Below are positions 1 through 8,095 of a stretch of 43,410 bases of DNA, in pieces. Where the stretch lies: contig JAGXHG010000027.1 in assembly GCA_024636345.1 (NCBI GenBank), positions 1 through 43,410 of the forward strand. Reading direction: 5' to 3'. The DNA is from Desulfobulbaceae bacterium (GTDB lineage Bacteria; Desulfobacterota; Desulfobulbia; Desulfobulbales; Desulfocapsaceae). The notes beneath the pieces were generated by a model. The model was not told where the DNA came from. It was given only the letters and a program-made list of their open reading frames with translations, and ran no database searches. Within the stretch, counting starts at the first letter, position 1; every line of letters starts with the position of its first letter. The translations under genes and the position numbers were made by a program.

Positions 1-103
1 CCTTTGCGGTCTGGGAAACTGGTATATCACTCTCAACGGCTAATTTCACAGCTGACGCTCGAAATTCAGCTGTATATTCGCTAGGTTTCTTTTTCTCATT
101 CAT
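1..103 (-). CDS. IS3-family transposase OrfA, N-terminal fragment (runs off window)
   Basis: Thirty-four codons are visible from an ATG at 103, preceded by a TAAGGAGGTG ribosome site. The product starts MNEKKKPSEYTAEFRASAVK, the usual opening of the HTH_Tnp_1 (PF01527) OrfA proteins that bind IS ends. The pattern of basic residues, then Y-x-x-E-F-x-x-x-A-V-K-L-A, is typical of the first helix of this family. OrfA is normally about 90-110 residues and is joined by frameshifting to the OrfB integrase; both remaining parts lie left of the window. No lesion is visible. Confidence 0.8.
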   Translation of the reverse strand, partial: MNEKKKPSEYTAEFRASAVKLAVESDIPVSQTAK

Positions 104-176
104 TTGGACACACCTCCTTATGTTGGGGTATCATTAATACCTGATGTTGTGTGTCCGGAAAAGTATAACCTCTTCA
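1..176 (-). mobile_element. IS3-family insertion sequence, left end (partial)
   Basis: The window opens inside an insertion sequence read on the minus strand. It holds the first codons of an OrfA transposase, a strong ribosome site just before that gene, and an end of the form TG...CTTTTCCGGACAC, which resembles the ends of IS2-like IS3 elements. I place the outer end at about 176, where TGA begins the element and also supplies the stop codon of the interrupted response-regulator gene. The other end lies outside the window, so target duplication cannot be checked. The exact boundary is inferred. Confidence 0.7.
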
Positions 177-398
177 CTTCAAGAGGGTGATACCGTCCAT
201 GACCGGCATCCGGACATCGGTGATTACCAGGTCATAGGCTTGCCTGGACAGGGCCTTGAGGGCCTCTTCCCCGTTGCCAACGGCGTCCAGGTGGATATGA
301 TCCGATCTCATGCCGACGCTGAAGAGGTACCGGATATCCTCTTTGTCGTCGACGAAAAGGATCCGTATGGGTGGTTGTTCTGTGTTTATGGGTGGCAT
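174..398 (-). pseudogene. Response regulator receiver domain, truncated by the IS element
   Basis: This 74-residue reading frame is the first two thirds of a CheY-like receiver domain. The acidic pair D17-D18 and the phospho-acceptor D61 in the motif DVRMPVMDG are present, but the conserved Thr/Ser and Lys of strands 4 and 5 are missing. The frame stops at TGA exactly where the insertion-sequence end begins, so the stop codon is supplied by the element. The rest of the gene probably lies beyond the IS, outside the window. A domain without the Lys and alpha4-beta5 face should not signal normally. Start taken at ATG 398; no strong ribosome site is visible. Confidence 0.75.
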
Positions 399-731
399 GA
401 TTGAATGGAGTTTGAGGTTGTCTGTTTCTTTTTAGGATAGCACAAAGTTTCAGCGTGATACAAGCGATTTTCTCTCGTCCATTTACCGCATTTCACGGGG
501 ATAACTCGAGGCCAACCTTGTTTCATTTCGAGAGTGTCTGCTGTGCATGTACTTCTTTAACCACATGGTCTTAAAAAACCCATAGTTATAGCAGTGCGTA
601 TCGTAATTTCCTATTTGACTAATAGGAAAATGTGGGCAACAATGCGACCTTGTTCAGGGGCATGGGGTGTCAGCCGTCATTCATAAATAACTGTAGCAAT
701 CAAATGATGTGACCGGCATAAGGAGTCCGTT
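399..731. other. Intergenic region upstream of the dehydratase pair
   Basis: About 330 bases without a convincing gene. It contains the start region of the broken response regulator, a 9-bp perfect inverted repeat at 607-629, and at its right end the AAGGAG ribosome site for the gene at 732. I see no clear -35/-10 pair. Confidence 0.5.
607..629. promoter_or_regulatory. Perfect 9-bp inverted repeat, operator-like
   Basis: TTTCCTATT, a 5-base spacer TGACT, then AATAGGAAA. The arms are exact complements and end about 100 bases before the dehydratase start. The size and spacing suit a dimeric repressor or activator, but no regulator in the window is an obvious partner. There is no T-run, so a terminator is unlikely. 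Confidence 0.45.
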
Positions 732-2099
732 ATGAAATGGTTATTTCGTTACGGCTGCTCAGAAGAGCTGTTTTTGAAACGATTTGAAGAAGAGGGGAAA
801 ATAATGAATGCTGAGTCTTTTGAGATAAAAGCCTGTCCTGAGATGTGGAAGGATCTGGGGATGGATGTGGAGCGCTTTGACAAGATGCGGTTGATGCTGG
901 GCGAGATCTATCGTAAGACCTATCTGACCCAGAAAAACCGTCCAGTAAAGATGGCCTATTTTGATGACATGGTTGCAGAGATTCACGGTGGGCGAATTAA
1001 GGAGATTCTTGCAGCTAAGGCGGAAGGGCATCCTGTTATTGGCACTTTTTGTGTCTACATCCCGGAAGAGGTGGTTCTGGCGGCAGGTGGAGTCTGTGTC
1101 GGGCTGTGTGGTGGTTCACAGGGATCAATTCCGGATGCGGAGAAGATCCTGCCCCGCAATATCTGTCCTATGGTAAAGTCTGCTTTTGGCTTCAAGGCCG
1201 GGCGAATCTGCCCTTATTTCCAGGCGGTTGATTTTGTCTATGGGGAGACAACTTGTGATGCCAAGAAGAAGACCTGGGAGATCCTTGACACCATGGTTCC
1301 CACCTATGTCATGGAGATTCCGCAGATGAAAAAACAGTCTGACCGGGATATGTGGCTTAGTGAAGTAAAGGAGTTCAAGGCCAAAGTGGAGGAGGTAGCA
1401 GGCAAGGAGGTGACGGTCGAGGAGTTAAAGAAGGCGGTCAAGGTGATGAACGGCAAACGGCGAGCCCTGCAACGGCTCAACACCCTGCGTCATACCAAGC
1501 CGACTCCGATCTCCGGCAAGGATGTTTTGCTCGTGGAACAGATCGCCTTTTATGATGAGCCGGTGCGTTTTGCTTCTCAAGTCAACGAGCTATGTGATGA
1601 TCTTGAACAGCGGATCGCGGCCGGTGAGGCGGTTCCGGGTAAAGACGCAGTAAGGATCATGGTGGCCGGGGTGCCCATGGCCCTGCCTAACTGGAAGCTG
1701 CATCATCTGGTGGAAGGGGCCGGAGCGGTTATCGTCAACGAGGAGAGCTGTATCGGCACCCGTTATTACAAGGATCTGATGGCTGAAGATGCGCAGGATA
1801 TGGAGACTATTCTCACCGATCTGACCAAGCGATACATGAACATCGACTGTTCCTGTTTTACCCCCAATGACGAACGGATTGATCAGGTACTCAAGGAGTA
1901 CCGTGAATCGCAAGCCGATGGCATCATTCATTATTCGCTGCAATTCTGTCATACCTATAACGTGGAAGAGATCCGGATCCGTGAGGCCTGTGCCAGGGAA
2001 GGAATTCCCTATATGTTTATCGAATCGGATTATTCGCCTGAAGATGTGGGGCAGATCCAGACTCGGGTTGAGGCTTTTCTTGAGCAGATACGTGGGTAA
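732..2099 (+). CDS. 2-hydroxyacyl-CoA dehydratase / double-cubane-cluster family protein (HgdB/YjiM-like)
   Basis: A 455-residue member of the 2-hydroxyacyl-CoA dehydratase D-component family (PF06050). The middle carries the cysteine signature of this group: CVYIPEE, then VCVGLCGG, then LPRNICP and RICPYFQAVDFV, followed by GETTCDAKKK. The PEE...LPRNxCP pattern is closest to the single-subunit YjiM/DCCP type, which carries an [8Fe-9S] double-cubane cluster and is reduced by an ATP-dependent activator. The true substrate of these proteins is generally unknown. The start at 732 has an AAGGAG site six bases ahead; an alternative ATG at 804 also has a purine-rich leader and would give a more typical length. 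The activator gene follows after 22 bases. Confidence 0.85.
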   Translation: MKWLFRYGCSEELFLKRFEEEGKIMNAESFEIKACPEMWKDLGMDVERFDKMRLMLGEIYRKTYLTQKNRPVKMAYFDDMVAEIHGGRIKEILAAKAEGHPVIGTFCVYIPEEVVLAAGGVCVGLCGGSQGSIPDAEKILPRNICPMVKSAFGFKAGRICPYFQAVDFVYGETTCDAKKKTWEILDTMVPTYVMEIPQMKKQSDRDMWLSEVKEFKAKVEEVAGKEVTVEELKKAVKVMNGKRRALQRLNTLRHTKPTPISGKDVLLVEQIAFYDEPVRFASQVNELCDDLEQRIAAGEAVPGKDAVRIMVAGVPMALPNWKLHHLVEGAGAVIVNEESCIGTRYYKDLMAEDAQDMETILTDLTKRYMNIDCSCFTPNDERIDQVLKEYRESQADGIIHYSLQFCHTYNVEEIRIREACAREGIPYMFIESDYSPEDVGQIQTRVEAFLEQIRG

Positions 2100-2121
2100 A
2101 ATCCGAGAAGCAGAGAAAAAG

Positions 2122-2883
2122 ATGTTTGTTGGAGTTGATCTGGGGTCGCGGGCCATCAAAGTGGCTGCCTGGCAGGGGGGTAGACTTGTTGATTACAAGG
2201 TCAGGGAGAGTGGTTTTGAACCACACCGGCAGGTGGAGGAGATGATTCAGGAGTATGATCCCTGTACGGTGATGGCAACCGGTTATGGCCGTCATCTGGT
2301 GAAAGAGTATTTTGCCTATGAGGTGATTACCGAGATCAAGGCCCATGCACTTGGGATTCACGCCGTCCTGCCGGAAGCAACCACGGTTGTTGATATTGGC
2401 GGCCAGGATTCCAAGGTAATCTCCCTGAATGCCAAGGGGCAGGTGGTAAATTTTCAGATGAACGATAAGTGCGCCGCTGGCACCGGCCGATTTCTTGAGA
2501 TCATGGCCGCTTCGCTGGCCTATCCTCTGGGGGAGTTCGGTCTGGCGGCACTCGACTCAGATCAGGAGGTGCAGATCAACTCCATGTGTACCGTCTTTGC
2601 CGAATCGGAGGTCATCTCCATGAAAAACCGGGGCGTGCCTCGACAACACATCGCCCGGGCGGTGCATGCCTCAGTTGCCGACTGCATCCTCTCCATGCTC
2701 AATCGAGTCGGTTATGGCGACACCATTGCCTTTTCCGGTGGTGTTGCCAACAACCCCTGCATCGTGGAGATGGTGCGCCGGAGTCTGGATAATGTGCGGG
2801 TGATTGTCCCGGAAAATCCCAGCATTATTGGCGCTCTCGGCGCCTCGCTTCATGCTCAAAGTCAGGGGCGGGCAACAGAGTAA
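2122..2883 (+). CDS. ATP-dependent activator of the dehydratase/DCCP (BadF/BadG/BcrA/BcrD ATPase family, HgdC/YjiL-like)
   Basis: A 253-residue ASKHA-fold ATPase that hydrolyses ATP to push one low-potential electron into its partner. The nucleotide-binding elements are GVDLGS at residues 4-9, DIGGQDSK at 91-98 and FSGGVANN near 215. C117 (in DKCAAGTGRF) and C156 (in SMCTVFAES) are the two cysteines that in this family bridge the homodimer through one [4Fe-4S] cluster. Length is normal. The frame extends upstream, but ATG 2122 is the start that begins the first beta-strand, 22 bases after the partner's stop, so the two form one operon. Confidence 0.9.
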   Translation: MFVGVDLGSRAIKVAAWQGGRLVDYKVRESGFEPHRQVEEMIQEYDPCTVMATGYGRHLVKEYFAYEVITEIKAHALGIHAVLPEATTVVDIGGQDSKVISLNAKGQVVNFQMNDKCAAGTGRFLEIMAASLAYPLGEFGLAALDSDQEVQINSMCTVFAESEVISMKNRGVPRQHIARAVHASVADCILSMLNRVGYGDTIAFSGGVANNPCIVEMVRRSLDNVRVIVPENPSIIGALGASLHAQSQGRATE

Positions 2884-2989
2884 AGGCCTTTTAGGTCAAT
2901 GAAAGCGCATTATCTTCATGTTTGTACCTTGTTCTACGGCACATACTCTCATTCTCATGACACTCTTTTGTGAGAGGTATGAGGTCTTG

Positions 2990-3820
2990 TTAAAGCTCTT
3001 TGGTCATCGGGAAAATCATTACCGGATGGCCGATAAGTCTTTCCAGCGGCTGGACATCGTAACTGCCTTTTCGGAGAGAGGAAAAGAGGGCGTTCAGTTC
3101 ATTATTCCAGTAGGCCGTCATTGCTTCCTTTTCCGGGGCAATGTCATGCAGGAGAATGATGTCTCCTGCTTTGAGTTTATGCAAGACGCGCTGTGCCAGG
3201 TTTATGATCTTTTTGTTTCCCTGATCAAAAATCCGGCAGCTGAAGGTGACGGTTACCAGATTTTCATCGAGAAGTACCTGTTTCAGGCGTGAATTGCTTA
3301 TCCCTACAGGTGGGCGGAAAACAAGGGCTTGAATTCCTGATTGTTTTAATACTTCCTGGGTTTGATGAATATCCTGCTGTAATCTCTTCCGGCTTCTCAA
3401 CATCAACAGATTGTCATGCTGCCAGGAATGATTGCCGATGCTGTGCCCCTGGGCAAGAATGTCGGCAATGAGATCTGGATGTCGGGCTGCTTTTTCACCG
3501 ACTACAAAGAAAGTGGCTTTTAGCTGATATCTGGCCAGTAGTTCGAGCAGTATTGGTGTGGAAGAGGGAGAGGGGCCGTCATCAAAGGTGAGAGCTACTC
3601 CTTTGCTTTCTGTTATGCTTCGGCTGATTATGGGCAGGAAAAAGCCGACCTGCGGGAAAAACGGTGCTGCAAGACAGAGTATCAGAAAGAGGAACAAAGG
3701 AAGTGCGGCAAATGAGGATTCGAGAAAAAACAGCAGGGCAGCAAGCAGAAAGGTAATAAATCCGATTTGTTCTGCAGGAGAAAGAGAGCCTTTCTGTCCT
3801 CTATTTGTTGCTAGTTTCAT
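2990..3820 (-). CDS. Polysaccharide deacetylase (NodB homology domain), membrane-anchored
   Basis: 276 residues. Hydrophobic segments at about 19-65 form one or two membrane spans, then the NodB domain of carbohydrate esterase family 4 follows. TFDDGP at 78-83 gives the catalytic base and metal aspartate, HSIGNHSWQHD at 126-136 gives the metal histidines H131 and H135, RPPVG lies at 169-173, and GDIILLHD near the C-terminus supplies the catalytic His. It is therefore likely active on an N- or O-acetylated sugar or similar amide. It is the last gene of the minus-strand block and overlaps the exporter gene by 20 bases, so it is co-translated. With the glycosyltransferase two genes upstream it suggests a sugar group on the product (inference). 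Confidence 0.85.
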   Translation of the reverse strand: MKLATNRGQKGSLSPAEQIGFITFLLAALLFFLESSFAALPLFLFLILCLAAPFFPQVGFFLPIISRSITESKGVALTFDDGPSPSSTPILLELLARYQLKATFFVVGEKAARHPDLIADILAQGHSIGNHSWQHDNLLMLRSRKRLQQDIHQTQEVLKQSGIQALVFRPPVGISNSRLKQVLLDENLVTVTFSCRIFDQGNKKIINLAQRVLHKLKAGDIILLHDIAPEKEAMTAYWNNELNALFSSLRKGSYDVQPLERLIGHPVMIFPMTKEL

Positions 3821-6800
3821 CTTTGTCAGCTTGACCGATCAGCCAGACCAGTTCACTATTTCTTGGTGACACCATGTTCGTTTCAATATGAAAACCGGCA
3901 TCGGTCATGAATCCGGCCATCTTTTCCGGGGAACGGTACCAGGGATTGCTTCCTGAAAACTTGACCCTGTAATCTTCAAGCAGCCAGGAGCTGGACCGAG
4001 AAGTCTCCGGCTGAATGGCATAACGTATCACCAGTATGCCGCCTGGCACAAGGGCCTGGAAGCAGTTGGCAAAAAGAGTCGTCATTGTTTCGTCATCCAG
4101 ATAATGGAGCATGTCCAGCAGCAGTACAAGGTCAGCCGGCCTGGCAAGAACAGGCAGGTTGGGCGCGCCATCCTGAAGGATTGTTCCTCTCTCTCCCATG
4201 GCAAGGGCTGCCACTCTTACTCGTTCCGGATCGGGATCCATACCAATGATGTTTGCCTGTGGAAAATATTCCAGACACCAGCAGCCGGGAACCCCGTAGC
4301 CGCAGCCGATATCAAGGATCATCTTGATATCGGTTTTATATCCTGCCAGAAGTGCTGCCAGATCATCAAACAGGGGGTCGGATTTCAGCTTGAAACGGGC
4401 AAACATCTTTGGATATGCCTCCATGAGACGATAGCGGCCCAGAATAAGCTGGGAAAGGGATTGTTCCGTAGCTGGTTGTTTCTTGTCCGAAAAAAAGGCC
4501 TGCAACAGGGGCGGCAGAAGGAGAAAGGCGCCGAGCAGTGAATAACCGATGCCCAGCAGGGAAGTGATCCCAATACTGCGCAACAGAGAATGTTCGGCAA
4601 AACAGAGCACACCAAAGCCAATGAGAGTAGATGTTGCTGCCATAAAGACTGCCATGCGTATCAGTTGGAATGCAGGGTGGTCGGGATTGCGGTATCGCTG
4701 GTGAGCCTTGACAAAGAAAATGGAATAGTCGATGCCCATCCCCAGGATAATAATTGAGAGCATCAGACTGGGGATGTCCAGCGGATGGCCAATCAGTTTC
4801 ATGGTTCCCAGGGTGCAGATATAGGAAAAGAGTGGGGGGAGCAGGGTAATGAGTGTCAGCTGCCAGCTCAGAAAAAAGACAAAGAGCAAGACAGCAATGC
4901 TTACGGCAATGATCCCTAATATTGTGGCAAAGGTGGTAAAGAGAATATTTGCCAGCTGTTCAGAAAAGAATGGGCTGTCAAAAATCTTGGCATCTTGACC
5001 ATAACGATCAATGAAATTTTGGCTGTTATATTTTGCCCCTGGAGAAAGAGTGATAAACTGGACCAGGCTGCCGTTCTTTTCCGATATCCCCATAAGTTTA
5101 TAATAGCGGGGAGGAAGGAGAGAGGCGGTGTCTTGTAATGGTGACTGCAGCACCCCCAGAAACTGATCAAAGGCATGCGGTGCAAAGCCCAGAGCAGCTC
5201 CGCTTGTCTCTAGCTCTTTTTTCAGTGATGCTATTTTGTCCCTGCTCCAGAACTGCTTCCAGGCAGTCAGGTTGTCCCTGGTCCTCAGGGTACCTGGAAA
5301 GATCATTGATGGAACAAAGGAGGATTGGAGAATATCTGCGTTTTTATCGGCGTCGATTTTTTGAAGGATGATATCATTTTTCTGTTGGATCTCATCCGTT
5401 GAGTCCCCTTTAACCATCAAGAAAATCTTTTTACCAATATTCCCCCAGACGGTTGAAAACATTTGGTCGGCTGCCAGGGTCTCGCTACTTACCGTATTCA
5501 TACTTTCCATGCTGACATTAAATTGGGGATGAGCAAAAAAGAGCAGGACACATGCCAGTGCACCGGCGAATCCGGTGCCGATAGGTCCAGTGCGATAAAG
5601 CCTGTCCACCAATCCCTGTAGAGGGAGGCTCCGTTTTTTAGCCGATGGCAAGGAAGGAATGAGACGGGGAAAGATGGAGTGGACAAAAAGAAAGGAAAAA
5701 AGGACCCCCAAGGCCGTGAACTGACCTAATTGAACAAAAATAGGAAAGCCGCTGAAACAAAGAACGAGAAAAGCACCTATGGTGGTGAGGACAGTCAGTA
5801 TGCCGACCGCATAGACTTCCCGTGATGCCTCTTTACCCTTTGTCTCTTGCGGACGATCGAGAAAGAGCAGGTAGGCGATACCGTGGTCGACGGTAATGGA
5901 GATAATGGCGCCGCCAAAGCCTAAGACCATGATGGAGATGGAATGATGAAACAGAGAAAAGACAAACAGGGCAGCCGCAGTACCGGCAAAGGCGGGCAGC
6001 AGAGCAAAGATACCGAGCAGAGGCCTGGGAAAGGCAAAGAACAGAAGCAGTCCAATACCCGCGGTTGAGAGCAGGAGGGCCAATTGGACGTCGTGGCGGA
6101 TGATGCGTTCATTGTCCAGTGCGGCCCGATAGGCCCCCACTGGTGTGAGGGTGACGTTGATCCCCCGGGGAGTATATTTATGGTCGAGATCTTTTGCGAT
6201 CGTGGCCAGTAATGCTGAGATCTGTTGAGCTGAAGCCGTGTCCGTGCCGGCAGTTCTGGGCCGTGCGGTCACCAGGAGGTGGCGGTTATCTGCCGAAAGA
6301 AGCTGGCCTTTATAGATCCTTGATTCCGTAGAGGGCGCCAGCAGTGCCATTTTTGCCATGACCGGTTCCATGAGACCAAGGGGGTCTGCTGCCATAAATG
6401 TGGACTGGCCGATGCCTTCAAGGCTGCTCAGCTTCAGCAGGAGTTCATTCAGGCGTTGCTGGATGAACTCTTTTCCCAACCTGGGTGTGATCTCTTGCTC
6501 AAGTTCCTTTTGGGAGAACATGATCGGCAGGTTGGTGACAATATGGAGGGCAAGATCAGGGAGCAGTTTACTGACTTCATTTATTCCCACTTCTGCAAAG
6601 AGGCCGCTTACCCGGAGCTTCTGTTCAACGAGCTCTCCACATTCTATCAGAATGTTTGGATCATCCTTGTCAAGCGTGATGTCCACTGCAATCTGGTCGT
6701 GAATGGGATGGTTGGTAAATATTTCCAGGGCATCGCTGATCACGCTTTGATCAGAAGGCAGAGAACGGACGACATCGGTGTCGATATCCAGGCGAAGGAT

Positions 6801-6872
6801 ACCTATGGCAGCCGTGCCGATGATCAGGATGAAAACAACGGCAATCAGAGGGTAGTTGAATGATTTAAGCAT
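3801..6872 (-). CDS. MMPL/RND-type exporter fused to a SAM-dependent methyltransferase
   Basis: 1023 residues. Residues 1 to about 780 show the duplicated RND plan: an N-terminal span, a large periplasmic loop, a helical bundle starting near residue 260, a second loop, and a second bundle with GMGIDYSIFFVKAHQRYR. Exporters of this type occur in aryl-polyene and flexirubin clusters and are thought to move the lipid-like product out of the inner membrane. From about residue 800 a class I methyltransferase follows, with motif I DIGCGYG at 854-860, an acidic D (GMDPDPE) after strand 2, and LLDMLHYLDD as motif IV. Such methyltransferases are usually separate genes; the frame is open without a break between the domains. 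The end overlaps the deacetylase gene. Confidence 0.88.
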   Translation of the reverse strand: MLKSFNYPLIAVVFILIIGTAAIGILRLDIDTDVVRSLPSDQSVISDALEIFTNHPIHDQIAVDITLDKDDPNILIECGELVEQKLRVSGLFAEVGINEVSKLLPDLALHIVTNLPIMFSQKELEQEITPRLGKEFIQQRLNELLLKLSSLEGIGQSTFMAADPLGLMEPVMAKMALLAPSTESRIYKGQLLSADNRHLLVTARPRTAGTDTASAQQISALLATIAKDLDHKYTPRGINVTLTPVGAYRAALDNERIIRHDVQLALLLSTAGIGLLLFFAFPRPLLGIFALLPAFAGTAAALFVFSLFHHSISIMVLGFGGAIISITVDHGIAYLLFLDRPQETKGKEASREVYAVGILTVLTTIGAFLVLCFSGFPIFVQLGQFTALGVLFSFLFVHSIFPRLIPSLPSAKKRSLPLQGLVDRLYRTGPIGTGFAGALACVLLFFAHPQFNVSMESMNTVSSETLAADQMFSTVWGNIGKKIFLMVKGDSTDEIQQKNDIILQKIDADKNADILQSSFVPSMIFPGTLRTRDNLTAWKQFWSRDKIASLKKELETSGAALGFAPHAFDQFLGVLQSPLQDTASLLPPRYYKLMGISEKNGSLVQFITLSPGAKYNSQNFIDRYGQDAKIFDSPFFSEQLANILFTTFATILGIIAVSIAVLLFVFFLSWQLTLITLLPPLFSYICTLGTMKLIGHPLDIPSLMLSIIILGMGIDYSIFFVKAHQRYRNPDHPAFQLIRMAVFMAATSTLIGFGVLCFAEHSLLRSIGITSLLGIGYSLLGAFLLLPPLLQAFFSDKKQPATEQSLSQLILGRYRLMEAYPKMFARFKLKSDPLFDDLAALLAGYKTDIKMILDIGCGYGVPGCWCLEYFPQANIIGMDPDPERVRVAALAMGERGTILQDGAPNLPVLARPADLVLLLDMLHYLDDETMTTLFANCFQALVPGGILVIRYAIQPETSRSSSWLLEDYRVKFSGSNPWYRSPEKMAGFMTDAGFHIETNMVSPRNSELVWLIGQADKDETSNK

Positions 6873-6885
6873 CTTTACAGGTCTG

Positions 6886-7608
6886 TTATCCAGCCCATGA
6901 TAGTATGATGAACAGCGTCAGGGCCGTGAGAAAAAGGAGGTGAAGAGAGACAATCAGTTGTTTGTGGCGTTGAAAAGTTTCATTTGTTTTCTGGATAAAT
7001 GGCAGGCCGCCGAAAAATCTCCGCATCTTGTCAAGAATAATGGTCTGGTTATCGGTGCTGGCCCGGCCTTGGAAGGCAATCATGGGATAGAGGGCAAAAA
7101 AATCCTGACAGTGGCTGCGCAGGAGGTTATCAAATGGAATGCCATTCCATGGCTCCTGAACAAGAGCTTCAGCAAAGGGACGGTTGAGCGCATAGGCATG
7201 GGCCAGGCTGCGGTACTCTATTTTTACCACCGATCGTTCAGCTGTCCTCGTCATCTTGCTGCTGAGACCTCCCAGGAAAAAACCATTCCAGGCAGGCAGA
7301 TTTTGCAGGAAGATATTTGCCTGCAATAAGGATTGAGCGTTGAAATCTTGAAAAAAAATGTCATCTTCAAATATCAGGATATGGCGTGCCCCGGCTTGTA
7401 AACCTTTGTGCAGACAATGCATATGGGATTGGAAAATCCCTTTTTCCTGATTCTCAGGATGTTTTGTGACCAGCTCAAACTCTACCCGTTCCCGCAGACC
7501 AACGGCTGCAAGCTGTTTTTTCGCTTCCGTTCGTCTATCTACGCGTTTGTCTATTGAGATACAATAGATTTTGTCAAAAAAAAGCCAAGGATCAGCAAGC
7601 GGTGCCAT
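6886..7608 (-). CDS. Glycosyltransferase family 25-like protein with C-terminal membrane anchor
   Basis: 240 residues. It opens with FDKIYCISIDKRVDRR, the beta-strand/loop of LPS-type GT25 enzymes, and carries the metal/nucleotide-sugar acidic motif as EDD at 81-83 (ILIFEDDIFF). A segment near residues 216-237 is hydrophobic and probably holds the enzyme on the cytoplasmic membrane. Donor and acceptor cannot be read from sequence. It lies 13 bases upstream of the exporter fusion, so they are likely one transcript. Sugar transfer onto the polyene or its lipid anchor is inferred only from context. Confidence 0.75.
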   Translation of the reverse strand: MAPLADPWLFFDKIYCISIDKRVDRRTEAKKQLAAVGLRERVEFELVTKHPENQEKGIFQSHMHCLHKGLQAGARHILIFEDDIFFQDFNAQSLLQANIFLQNLPAWNGFFLGGLSSKMTRTAERSVVKIEYRSLAHAYALNRPFAEALVQEPWNGIPFDNLLRSHCQDFFALYPMIAFQGRASTDNQTIILDKMRRFFGGLPFIQKTNETFQRHKQLIVSLHLLFLTALTLFIILSWAG

Positions 7609-7711
7609 GTTTTACCTGTGTAAAAGAGTTGGCGGAGGAAAGCTTTGTGGTGTAAAAAGATACACGGAGACAGTCTCAGGTGAGGGCAAAGGAAAGTAAT
7701 TCAAGAGATCC

Positions 7712-8095
7712 ATGGATAAGCTCATATTTTTTTTCAGAAAACTTGTGATAACGATTGCCGGTACCGATTTTGTCCGTGCCGCCATCGAAGAACGGGCAGA
7801 CTTGTCGGATTTCAAGGAAAAGCCATCTTTGAAGATCGTTGCCGGAGTTTTCTTAATCTGCATAAGCTTTCCTCTTGGTTGGCCGGCGGTTGCCGCATGC
7901 GGCATTGCCGCTGTGAAACTGAATGAACCCTTGATTGCTGCGATTGGGGGGCCTTTGGTCTATGGCTTTTCGCATCTGGTTTTTCTTCTGGGGATGTACT
8001 TTTCCGGTGCCAAGTACTCGGTAATTTTCTTGCGCTGGTTCAGCAGAATCACTGTCGAAAAATTGCTTTCCCTGGTTTCTCCCGAATTATCCTGA
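7712..8095 (+). CDS. Small two-helix membrane protein of unknown function, opposite in strand to the cluster
   Basis: 127 residues, not recognised as a named family. The N-terminal 40 residues are amphipathic and charged (DFVRAAIEERADLSDFKEKP). Two hydrophobic segments follow at roughly 42-66 and 77-98 with many Gly/Ala, then a basic cytoplasmic tail. Composition and codon pattern look coding, while the minus-strand frame here does not. It sits alone on the plus strand between the dehydratase and glycosyltransferase genes and converges with the dehydratase gene, overlapping its last 9 bases. It may be an accessory membrane factor, but nothing in the sequence says which. Confidence 0.6.
   Translation: MDKLIFFFRKLVITIAGTDFVRAAIEERADLSDFKEKPSLKIVAGVFLICISFPLGWPAVAACGIAAVKLNEPLIAAIGGPLVYGFSHLVFLLGMYFSGAKYSVIFLRWFSRITVEKLLSLVSPELS

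Noticed and set aside
144..404. Plus-strand 86-codon frame over the response regulator
   Set aside because: Antisense shadow of the receiver domain; the minus-strand frame carries clear family motifs.
2930..2985. Imperfect hairpin between the activator and deacetylase genes as a two-way terminator
   Set aside because: The stem needs a gap, and neither side has a proper T-run.
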